Part shown: positions 49,901 through 62,201 of the stretch, one piece after another
Numbering within the stretch: the first letter of the stretch is position 1
Layout: every line of letters begins with the position of its first letter
Assembly: GCF_008831285.2 (NCBI RefSeq)
Contig: NC_045149.1
Span: 2,358,001 to 2,422,000 of the forward strand
Direction: 5' to 3'
DNA: 64,000 nt
Source of the DNA: Nymphaea colorata
Taxonomy: Eukaryota; Streptophyta; Magnoliopsida; Nymphaeales; Nymphaeaceae
Made by a program: the position numbers and the translations under genes
The notes under the pieces: model-generated
Database searches by the model: none
Told to the model about the DNA's origin: nothing
What the model saw: only the letters and a program-made list of their open reading frames with translations

Positions 49901-52900
49901 TTTGTCACTAGAGGGCCTCACTTCGTCAGCTCCACCAATGGGTCCTGCCGCAGGCAACCTTCGCCTAGAGTAAACCTGCCCAAACAAACAGTCATGTTCC
50001 TCCTCATTCACAATCGAACAATCATCAACCTTATTGTGCTCTAGAGGGTTCGTAATTTGAGTCTCTTCCTTCTTGTAATCCAAAAAATCTGTAAACTGAA
50101 TCTCTTGATTGGGAGAATACTCTTCTCTCATTGTAGACCTCTCCCCTTGAAGAGAATTCTCACCAAAATAGGAAGCATGTTCCAGGTTGGTGACATCTTT
50201 GGTGACATAGGCACGACCAGTGGAAGGATCTCAACACTTGTACTCTTTTTGAGTGGGAGAATAACCTAGAAATATGCCCTTAATCGACCTTGGATCAAGC
50301 TTTTTAATATTAGGACTTTGATTGTGAATAAAACAGACACAACCAAAAACTCTAGGTGGAAGAGAGAAAGGTTCACGACTCCTCGATAACATAAAATGAG
50401 GCGTTTGCCCATTCAACACACAACTAGGCATACGGTTGATTAGATACGCACTGGTCAACACAGCATCCCCCCAATACCTTTTTGGAACATGACGTTGAAA
50501 AAGAAAAGCCTGAGTCATATTCAGTAACTAGCGATTCTTTCGTTCAGCAACTCCATTTTGAGGAGGAGTATAACTACATGAAGTCTCATGAACAATTCCC
50601 TTTTTTCGAAAGAAGCTATCAAGAGACTGGCATGTATATTCATGAGCATTGTCAGACTGAAAGGTCTTAACAGATGCTCCATATTGAGTTTCCACACAAG
50701 CAATGAAAGTTTCTATGACAGTAGGAACTTCACGACGGTCTTTCAACAAGTAAACAACGGTGTTTTGAGAACAATCATCTATAAAAAGTGATAAAATATT
50801 GAAAACCATGACAAGAAGGAATTCCCGAAGGCCCCTACACATCAGAGTAAATCAAGGCAAACACCTCATTAGAACGATCGATAAAAACAAGGTATGAAGC
50901 CCTAACATGTTTAGCCAGGTGACAGACATCACAAGACACCATAGTCATATCTAACCTGGAACATTAATCAAGAAACAACTGTCTAAGAATTCCAAGAGGA
51001 GGGTGTCCAAGGCGCTCATGCCAATGCATAACCAACCGAAGGGAGTCCTCTCTACTCTTCTTTGTCTTGTTGGCAGCCGTCATGAGAGCTCTAGCAGTAT
51101 GCATGGGTAAACGATATAGCCCCTCAGAAACCAAACCAATCCCAATCCTCTTTCATGTCACCAAGTCCTGCAGAACACACCGATCAGCAGAAAAAATAAG
51201 TTCGCAATTCAACTCTTTCGTAATCTTGCTAACCGACAAGAGGTTCAAGGGAAGATGAAGAACATGTAGAGCATTGTGAACTAAGAACTTGTTCAAAAGT
51301 GAGAAGCTCCATTTTCCAGCCACATAAATAGAGGAACCATCGGCAAAAGACACGTGTTCCTTTCCTGACGAAAGCTTATACTCATGCAAAACCTTAGGAT
51401 CGTCAGTCATGTGGTGGGTAGCACCACTGTCAATAATCCACTCTCCCATATGAGAATCTGCCATCACAGAGGTCCACCAAAGCAGCGAAAGAGCAGTTGA
51501 ACAGGCGCAACAGTGGCCAGTTACAGTTGAACAAGGACACGGAGCCAGCAACACAGTGGGCGGAAGTTACAGCTCAAATCTGAAGGACTCTGTGGCAGAT
51601 CTCATTCCAACAAATACTTAGACAGGATCGCCCAGAAAAGAGCTCTTCCACGGCCAAAATCCAGCCCAAGTCAACCAAGGACGAAGATGGGATGAGAGCA
51701 GCGGCAGAGCTGGCGGCGCTCAGGCGACGGCAGAAGCTTGACGATGACTAAGGACACGCGGACGATGGGCAATACAGGGCGGCAGCAGAGGAAGGGCAGC
51801 GGCGGCGGCGGCAGCAGCGGTGGCAGCGGCTGCAGCAGCGGCAGTGGCGACGGCAGCGGCGGCAGTGGCGACGGCAGCGGCGGCAGTGGCGACGGCAGCG
51901 GCAGAGGCGCCGACGGCGGAACAAGGACAGCGGCGGAATCTGGTTGACGGTACATGCTGGGCGACGCGGATATCGGAATAGTCGAACGATGAAGGACCAG
52001 CTCCGAATGATGAAGGGCGTCGAGTGATGGAAAGGTCAGGGCCGGAACTTCACGGCCGGCAAAAAATTTCACAAACTAGTCACGGACTCTGATACCATGT
52101 AAGAATGGTAAAAGCAAATGGAAAGATAAACACACAAATGTAACATGGAAAACCCCTCAACTAGAGGGAAAAAACCACAGGTGAGGAGGACTGGTGCCCA
52201 CTAGCCGCCAGACACTCTCTCTCTTGAATTATCATTCACACACTGAAAATTATGGTTTACACAGGTTAAGTAGTAGTGTCATAACAACACACTGAATCAG
52301 GTCCAGATCCAGACCCAGATAAGAGACCCAAATACCACATATGTCAACAATCCCCATAAATATGCCTCCCTTAGAGATGCATTGGGTGATATATACACAA
52401 TGTGGAGGTGCATTAAAAGAATGAGGGAAGGCAGGAGGGGAACTTCCTGAAATGTGATCTCATGGAATGTGTTGACGGGTTTTGTTGTTCGGGTCCGGAT
52501 CCGTACCCGATCCGGTTTGTCCTAATTAGGACTACTTATACCTCTGTAAACCCTAATCTTTGAGTTAATGAAGTGTTGAAGAGAGAGAGTGTCTGGAGGC
52601 TAGTGGGCACCAAACCTCCTCACCCGTGGTTTTTCTTCCCTCGAGTTGAGGGTTTTCCACGTTACATCTGTGTGCTTTCTTCTACTCTCGTGCACATTTT
52701 GTTTCTACATGGTATCAGAGCCGTCGGACTTGGAGAAAACAAAATCTGTTTTTTCTATGGTTGTGAAGTTCCAACCCTGACTGCCGCCGCCGCTACCACC
52801 GTCGCCGTCGCTACCACCACCGCCGCCGCTGCCCTTGCTGCGCCGCCACTGTCGCCGCACCGTGACCGTGACCACCGCCGCTGTCGCCGCACCGTGGCCG

Positions 52901-55900
52901 CGTGACTGCCTCCGTCGCTGCCCCGCCGTGGCTGTGACCGCTGCTGCGTCGCTGGTGTCGTGACTGCCGACGCCAACGTCTCTGCTGACGCCTCTGCCGA
53001 CGCCGACGTCCGACCACCGACGCCGACGTCCGACGTCGTCGCCTCTTCTCGGCGCGCGCTGCCAAGCGCCGCCCTCTGCTTCCGCCGCGTCCTGCTGCTT
53101 CCGCTGCTCCCGCCGCTCCCGCCGTTGATCCCCGACTGCGTCATCTCACCTCTTCTCTAGGTTACTGCTGTTGTGTGTGTTCTTTGGCAGCCACTTCTAC
53201 CTGGTGATCATGGCTGACTCGTCGTCTTCTTCTTCAGTCAACACTACTCTACCGGATGTTGTGTCTGCACGGACTGATCATGTACCGGTTCAGGTTACCA
53301 CCATTCAACTTACCAAGGAGAACTATTCCCGATGGTCTGCTGCGATTACCATGGGGATTGCTGGGCGAGGACGCATTGCCTATGTGAATGGGAGAAAGGT
53401 TGAACCTGCTGCAGATAGTCTGGCTTGGGATACATGGTTTCTTGAAGACAACCAGGTCAAAACCTGGATTGTCAATTCAGTGTCCCCGGATATCCAACCC
53501 CTCATTCTTCGTAAGAAGACTGCAAGGGATATGTGGATTATTTTGGAGCAGATGTATGGCCAAAAGAAAAGGAAAGTTCGGGTGTATCAACTTATGAAGG
53601 ATGTGTATTCCCTGCGACAAGGTGCTCTCTCGGTTGCAGACTTTTATGCAGCATTGAAATCTAAGTGGGAGGACCTTGACTATCACTCTGATATTCCATG
53701 GAGGTGTCCTCACGACCAGATGCAGTACATGACTGATAAATGGGAAAACAGGGTATTCCTTTTCTTATCCGGACTGATGACTTTGAAAATATAAGGAGTC
53801 AGATTCTTAACTCTGACGAATCATTTAGTATTGAAGATGTCTATTCCCGTGTTGAAGCTGAAGAACAGAGAAGGCTGCTCTCTAGTGGACGAAAGGGGGA
53901 AGAACAGTCTGCCTATGTTAGCCGTGCCCCTGTGGGAACTCCTCGTTCTTCCCGAAAATGTACACATTGCAAAAAACTTGGTCATACTAGGGATTTTTGT
54001 TGGGACCTGTATCCAGAGACGAGGGATAGTAGGGGGAGGTCTTCGAGTGGGAAGAAGCCTGTATCGTCTGCAACAAGTCTGAGTCTTGCATGTTAATGAA
54101 GTTTTCTAAGTGAGAGAGAGTCTGGCGGCTAGTGGGCACCAGATCTCCTCACCCGTGGTTTTTTCCCTCTAGTTGAGGGTTTTCCACGTTACATCTGTGT
54201 TCGACCTTCGTTTCTTGTGCGTCTATTATTGCTACAGTGACAAAACTAGGAAGCATATTTTAATGTAATCAAATTAGATGAGCTTAATCAAGCTCAAATG
54301 AGGCGAGCCAAGCTAGCAAGAGATCAGCTTGTTTAATAGACGAGTTGACTTCTAGGCTCAAGCTCAACTTGTTCGAGCTCAAGCAACAGTAATAGCCCAA
54401 ATTCAAGAAAGCATTGGAGGAAAAAGTGGGACCCTTTTTTGGGCTGACTGACAGCAAGCCCCTCTCTCTCTCTCTCTCTCTCTCTCGCTACACTCCGCCA
54501 CTTTTTCATTTCTACTCACTCTCTCTCACAAACACACACATCTGCCACACTCCACTTTTCTTTTTCTATTAGCACTCCTGGTGAACAAAATTATTCATAT
54601 TTTTTTATCCCAAACAAAACTATTTTATGAATTAACTGCCATCTTTACCATTTTATTCATCAACTCAATTCAAGGGAAAAATTACAGAAATTGTTAATAA
54701 AAACATTACATTTTTCATTAGAACATTATTTTGTAAAGGTTATAACGGACTCAATTTGGGAGTGCAATATTATTTGCGGCTGAGCCGCTGAAGTGTAACA
54801 CTCTTATTTGGGGAGGGTTTAGACAAATTTAACTAGGATTTTATTTAGGCCCATCAAATAGGAGAAAAAAAATCCAGATAACTTTTATGTGCCCATCAAG
54901 CACTAGGCTACTAGCTGAATTTGGAATAAAGGAAAAAATTTCCCTTCCACCCTATTCCAGGAATTTTTCCTTGATAAAAAATTCATGCTATTGCTTTTGC
55001 AGCCACCAAATGCCCCTTTAGTGAGTTTGTGGGATAAGCACATCCTCACTTATCAATCCTGGAAAAGGTGATCCACTGTTACCTAATTAATAAGGAATTA
55101 TTCTCACAAGTAAATTTGAGTTTCAAAATTAAATGGAGGAGATAACCAATATTGCATGCAGCAAGCTTGCTTGAGAGAAAGAGAACCATAACCTGTAATT
55201 ATGGTAAATAGAATATATTTTGTGAGAGATAGCAATTTCAGTAAGAGTTATAGAGTTCTGTGAGAAATAATCTACAGTAAATATGGTGGAGTTTTGTCAA
55301 AAAGGTAATCTTAGAGAATACAGAAGCCACCAGGGAGATGTGACAGGTCCTCCATCGCATCAGAAGAAATAAGGCATTCTTCTGTGGCTGATGGATTCCT
55401 TTTTTCTTGTTTCATCAAAACCCCATGAAATGAAGCTTATGGCATCCAAGCAAAACCAGGTGTTTTGAGTCTTTGACAAACCTGATTTGTTAAAAAACTG
55501 ATTTTCAGTAGAACATGTCATGCAAACAAGGACTAGTGACACAGAGTTTCCTGTTTGACATTCTTGAGGTTATTAAAATCAGTGTTATCCGTACCGTACG
55601 ATACATGGAGATGTGACAGGTCCTCCATCACATCAGAAGAAATAAGACATTCTTCTGTGGCTGATGGATTCCTTTTTTCTTGTTTCATCAAAACCCCATG
55701 AAATGAAGCTTATGGCATCCAAGCAAAACCAGGTGTTTTGAGTCTTTGACAAACCTGATTTGTTAAAAAACTGATTTTCAGCAGAATATGTCATGCAAAC
55801 AAGGACTAGTGACACAGAGTTTCCTGTTTGACATTCTTGAGGTTATTAAAACCAGTGCTATCCGTATCGTGTATCGTACCGTATAGGTTTAGAAAACCTA

Positions 55901-58900
55901 TACAATACGCTTACGATACAAGATACGCTCATGTATCGTAAGCGGATAGCCCGTATCGTACGATACAGGGAAAAACATAAAAAGGGGCCCAATGGCCCCT
56001 TTTCGCATTATGTTTTAAAGACTCTACACTCCTCCCTCTCTCTCTCTTCTTGTTTCTAAATACTGCAAGAGATGTGGGAGAGAGAGATTTTGTCCCCTTT
56101 TCGCATTATGTTTAATATTTTTTTAAAATTAAAAAATTAATTTTACGATACACTACGCTACGTTTTTGATACATTACGATACAACGTATAGGTCGGCCCA
56201 ACCGATACATGTTATGCTACACCTTTTACAACATTGATTAAAACCAACTAAATGTGAGCCCTCAAGCAACATAATAGCAAGCATCGACAATGCAGACGGT
56301 CATTCTTCTTAAAAAAAACAAATTACTACAAGCAAAAATAACATACTAATGTTGACCTAATAACAAAGCTTGCATTTAGTTGTCCAGTGAATATTTACTT
56401 TATTGACGACTTTGCCCAGGCTAAGGACACGTTGCTTAAATATATAATTCGCAGGAAGAGACATGGCCAGCAATGTGCTCAATCGAAAATAGGTCCAGCA
56501 GCCCTTTCTTTTTTGTTTACAGAAATTCCTTCAATTATAACACAAAAGCAGCAATGAGAGTAAAAACTAGGTTCATACGTGAAGCAGTAACTTACCTGTA
56601 ATCAAAATAACGACGAAGATTATCCAAAGAATTAATGTAATCCTCATGATAAAGGCTATTCAAATGACGTAAATAGTGCACCTGCATATGCAAGCTCATA
56701 AAACTGCAGTTTGCTGAAAAATAAGACTTTAAAATAAACTTGAAAAAATAAACAACTTTTGCAGATAAACTCCAAAACATACACGATGCAACTCTGGGGC
56801 TAGTTTCTCTAGTAGCTTTAGCATGTTTTCGAATTCATGTAACCTGAAAAAGGCCTTTTTGCTGAAATGACATTATAAAATTCAGTCAGATAATGAAAAT
56901 GAAAAATTGCAGGGAAAAAAAGTAAAAGATTCCCATACTTCTCAAATAAGTCAGCTTTTTCCTTTAGAAACCCTTGCACTTGCCAATTCGTGCGCAAGAC
57001 AAGATGCCCAGCAGTGTCATTCGTTCCAACTTCATTGGGTTGACAAAGCATTCTGTCTTCAATCTTGTCCTCAAGACTGCTTATTTTGGGTTTGACAGGC
57101 ACTTGTGCTTGTGTAGGTACACGTTGCACTGCCACACAATAAAGTAAAACACTTAGCTTTTTTCTAAGGTATTAAAATATCAATTGGCTCTAAAGTATGG
57201 CAATATCCATTGACTCTATATGACACAAAAGACAGAATAACACCTAAAATGAGAATAATTTTATTTGTTGTCTAACAAAATGACTATTACATGATTAGAA
57301 CTGAGCAAGGATTTTCAGGAAATTGGTAACAAGAAAATATCCCTAGTGCCCAATTTTGCCTTTTTGTCTTTTACACCTCTCTGATCACAGGCAAGTTATT
57401 AATAAGATACTTATGTCCTTTACTATTCTGCCATGTATGAAGTTGACATCTACCTTGTGATCACTAATTTGTTCAAGCACATGCACCATGTTTTATCCTT
57501 ATGCAAAGTCAGCTTGAAAAGTATTTGATAATCAAGACCATTTTGGTTGTTAGAGCCGTAAGAATATAGAAAAACAATTGCTGACCTCATAAGACAGCAG
57601 TCTATTCCTCCAATTTCTCAAACATACAATAGTCACAAACATTATTAACGGATTTTAAACGGCAAGGTTTTTCTCGGGTATTTTTTGGCAAAGCTGAAAT
57701 CTGGGGAAATCTCAGAAAAAACAGCAATTTTTTTAGAAAAGAAAAAATCCTAAAAATTTGGAAAAAGTAAAAAAATTGGAAAACTAACAAAAAAACATTA
57801 ACAAAACTCGATAAAAATGATGATTTAATAATAATAGAGATGAAGATAAATTGTTAAACTTAGCTTCCAAACTTTAAAGCAAAACCAATGTAAAACTAAT
57901 GAGAAAAAGACATGATAAAAATGTGAACATTTCATTTTGGACCTTCTTTTAGAAAAAAAGGAAAACAATGGGTGTTTTTCGTTTTCATTGTTTTTAAAAT
58001 TTTTATCGGGTCATTTTCAAAAAAAGAAACAAGGGTTTTGTCACTATGACACCAACACCTTATCTGATATATAAAAAACCATAAGTTCCTTCTTCTTTCT
58101 TCTTTATTTCTCATTTATTCCCTCCTTTCTCTCTTTTCCTCTAAGTCTAACTTGGCCCTTCTGGTTTTTGCCTTGATTTGAAAACCTATGCTACTTTGCT
58201 TGTTGCTAACCACCAACTGTCTTACTCTTCCTTCTTAATCCCTTAAATAGAGCAACAAAGTGCCCAGAATTTATTATTTAAGGCCCACCCCTGATGTGGC
58301 CACATGGAAGATAGAAAATAGTATGAAAGTAAGCAGTTTCTTAAAGGTGTGCAAACCGAAGCTTTTTTCAATGGACAATTCTGTAATACATGAAACATAG
58401 ATCAAACTGTCAAGGATGGCATCTGATCAAAGATAATACAAACTCCAATTTCAAGGTCTTCTTCCTTTTTTTTTCCTGAAATCCACACAAGTAGTAAACA
58501 AGTTACATAATGCAAAAGGATTATCCATGGTAAGATCATGTTCTAAAAAAAAATTTTCATGGTCATGGAACCATAAGCTCTCATGAATTTACTTGATACA
58601 CTAAATCGTATATGGTAAAATTGTATGTCAGATTTACACTTGCCTTCAGCAAAATAAAAATTTTAAAACACTATCAGAATAAGATCCATTTTTGTGGCCA
58701 TAATTTTTTTTCTTATTTTTATTTAGTTCTGAATTCCAATTTTGCCAAGATTTTCCCCCTGGGGAGAAAAACAGACCTGAAGCCTAAAAATAACTTCTTA
58801 GGCAAGAAAGCCCAACAACAAGATCCAATGACTGTTGCCTAAGCATGAGGATGATTTTCAAAAGAAAGAGACAGAAAAGTCATACCTTCTCTTATACGAA

Positions 58901-61900
58901 AGAAAGAACTGCAGTCTTGAGTTCCTGTCAATAAACCAGCACTGCTTCCAGCTTCTAGTCTATGTGGATCATGATCCGGAACATAATTTGCAAGCCGTAG
59001 TTTTTCAGGGTCTAACAATTCTGCTTCTTTTTTGCTATCATTTACAACAAAAACAGAAAATGTTCTTCGTATAGGACTATAGTAATGTGATAAATCAGAG
59101 CAAGATGAGAACTGATCACAATATGCTGCAATATTTGTCAGAAGATGGCACGCCCCCTGCATAGATTAAAGTCATCTCATCAAGAACATAGAGGGATCAG
59201 AGCACATTTTCCTGCAGATAAGGTCTGAAAAAATGCTAAAGAACATGTACACATGCAGCAAAAGCACTAGGGCAGGTGAAGATTCATTTGTTCAAACTTC
59301 AAATAAATCACTCCATTGACATCCCTCAACTTCACACCATCTAAGGTGAAGGACACACCATGTCCAATTTGGTAAATGCATTTCCAACTACGTACATGAT
59401 TCATAACATGTGCAGAAATAGTGATGATAACTCTGCTTGCTGTTTTCTTTATTTAAGGCTTCAGAGAAATTTCTATACATGGTTAGATGAATTTATCCTC
59501 CCCCATTTTCTCACTTCGGACACTTTGGACACCTAGCCTTTCCCCTTGGTCGCTTCCACTTTTCCTCTTGAAATTATGCCTACATATTAATGTAGCTGAT
59601 ATATGTGCATGTAAGACATAAGCATACAGTGCAAAATATAAAATAACAAATCTGTAATATTTGTTCACTTGCTGGAATGAAAATGACTCTGATGAGTTAA
59701 CCCCCTCAGTTGAATCAGCTATAAACTTAAATGGCTTGGCAAAGACATGATTAGGTCATGTCTTACCAACTTCATGGTCATTTTTTCTTCTATAGGTAAA
59801 CGACTGCATCAGATGAGTCAACAGTGAAGATAGCTGAGTTCTAAAACATCTAGATTTTCATCACCCTAAAGGGAAATATCTTTTCCAAATTCAAGCTAGG
59901 GCCTTCACCAATTGACAAGCTCATCCATGCTCCATGACTAACAAATCCACCTCTAAGATTTCTTTTTCGAGACTAAAAAAAGCCACCTGAAATGAAAACA
60001 AGCTGTTGTAATAGATGCATTCACAAATAACCATGTTAAATGTTTGTCACCTATAATACAACTGAGATAGCAGTGAACAGAAAAACAAAAGAATGTCATC
60101 ACAGTGTGCACATCACAAACTAACCTGAGTGCTGAAAATGACACTAACCTTCTATCATCTATTATAAACGCAGATGGGGAATCTATTTGAGTGCCAATTA
60201 TTTCCCAGCTCAAATTTAAGAAAACGAGACACTGTTGTTAACCACTAAACCAAGCTTCAAAATGTCTACCTCAAACGATAAAACATTGAAGGTAAGTGTG
60301 CAACGCCGAACAAACATGCCCAAGATGCTATTTGTGTCCAATGATATTTGTTCATCCTCCAAATTTGTTGTTTCATTGCTCCCAAAAACAACTGTAAAAT
60401 TAATACCAACAAACTTCAAATCCATAAAATTAATTTATCTACATAAAAATGCTAAATTTGCTGCTAGATTAAAAGAATAGCTAACCTTGCAACCCAGCAA
60501 AAAAGTTAAACAATTCATCAGCTGAAGATAATGATGAGAGACGTTCAGTTAATCGGTGTGCAATAAACATGTCAAGTTCTCCTGTAACTGCCTTGAGTTG
60601 CATAATAAGCCGTTCAAGTGATTGCTCCACAAAATCATCAGTGGCCTACAATTAAAAAGGAGACAATATTTATATTCAACCAGACAACACCCACACCAAT
60701 ATCCAAGCCCAGGATTTATACATGCACCCATGCTACATAAGATGGAAGCTAGTGACAAATTCCTGTATGAGAACTACCTGTATTTGAACCCCTGGATGAA
60801 CTCGCATGATTCTACTGTTATGGAGATAGATAACAAGAATTTATGTGTATCCTGGGACGGGTTAAAATTTAGATTCGTAAAGCCACCTGCATTCAAACCC
60901 TTGAAGTAACTCCTGTGGTTCTACCATTATGGAGATGGATACCTTGAACGAGCCAAACATGCAGGGAATTTTTATGATTCCATGACCTTGATAAAATGTA
61001 TAGCAGCTGCATCTGGCTACTCAGAAAATATATCCAGCTAGGAGTTTGTAATTATACATCTGGAAAAGTCATGATTCAATAGTAACAAAACCTGAAGTGC
61101 TGTCAGCAAGAGACTTGATATTCATACTTGAACTCTTTAAAGTTTAAGGAGTCACTTTGTGTGAATCTCATGTTATAAACGTGTTGTGGTGGCTGCTAAA
61201 GAGACCTGAAGCAGTCATCCAGGTTGGTAGAAAGCTACACGTTTCGAGGTGTTTGAATAAGGATTAATTTCAGTTTGAAACCTCCCAAATTCATCATATA
61301 TGCTACGTAACAGCCTAACAGGCGCATGCCAGTTCGGTGCTGTGCACAAAAATGATGATTTAACATGAGTGGTCTATTTTAAATATTTTTATTGCCTGGA
61401 GTTCGCTGTCCAGTGTTGATTTCTCTTTTCCTGTCTCTGGAATATCTACTTCATATAGAAACAGCTAACACAGGCCCACACCTTACTGACACTTTAGGAC
61501 ACGGTGTGGACACGTGGCACACCTTGGACACAATTAAACCGTTGACGCACCGTATGTCAAGTTTCTTTCCAAATTTTGCGCTTGATCGACTTTGACCTAG
61601 TTCACTATTATCTTTTCTTTTGTCAAAACCTTTAAACCCTCTCGTACCATATCAATTTGATAAATAGCCCCGTCCTTTTCTTCTCTTCAAACCTTTTATC
61701 GGTTAATATTTTTATCAAATTTTTTGAAATTACTCTCGACTGTTCCAGCACAACTGACTTCAACATCAAGCAGATACAAGTAGGGAAGGGCATAAAAGAT
61801 ATGGTTCCACCGTAAGAACTAACACAGTTTACACCGATGAATAATTATGCAGAGGCATGAGTGCCACCAAAGTCCAGAACTCATATGCAAAGAACGTCAT

Positions 61901-62164
61901 TATACTATTTGTAATTGTCTTCCCATTTTGTTTGCTTGCATTAAACACCACGTGAGTGAGACTCCAGCTATTCATAGATACCCCTGTGAATAGACGAACT
62001 CGGAGAATACCCACACCTAAAACAACCAAAAATTTGGATAGATAACAGGAAAGCAATCCAAATACGATGTAGCGGTTCGTTTAAGGACTTAATCTCCAAA
62101 ATAATCAATCAAACGCCATATTTTGGGAGTGAATGTAGATTTTTAAGGAAAAGAGAGAGAGAGA

Positions 62165-62201
<37 letters not shown>

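Larger units (their letters stand above)
42816..52349 (-). mobile_element. Copia element E1 (minus strand) hosting nested E2
   Basis: Its LTRs at 42816-43064 and 52098-52349 are about 250 bp long, begin TGTTGA on the minus strand, and are flanked by the 5-bp duplication ATCCC (42811-42815, 52350-52354). The primer site complement (GACTCTGATACCA) is at 52085-52097 and the polypurine tract complement at 43065-43075. Between them is pol, split by E2 (44182-49298). Gag is missing. Confidence 0.92.
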
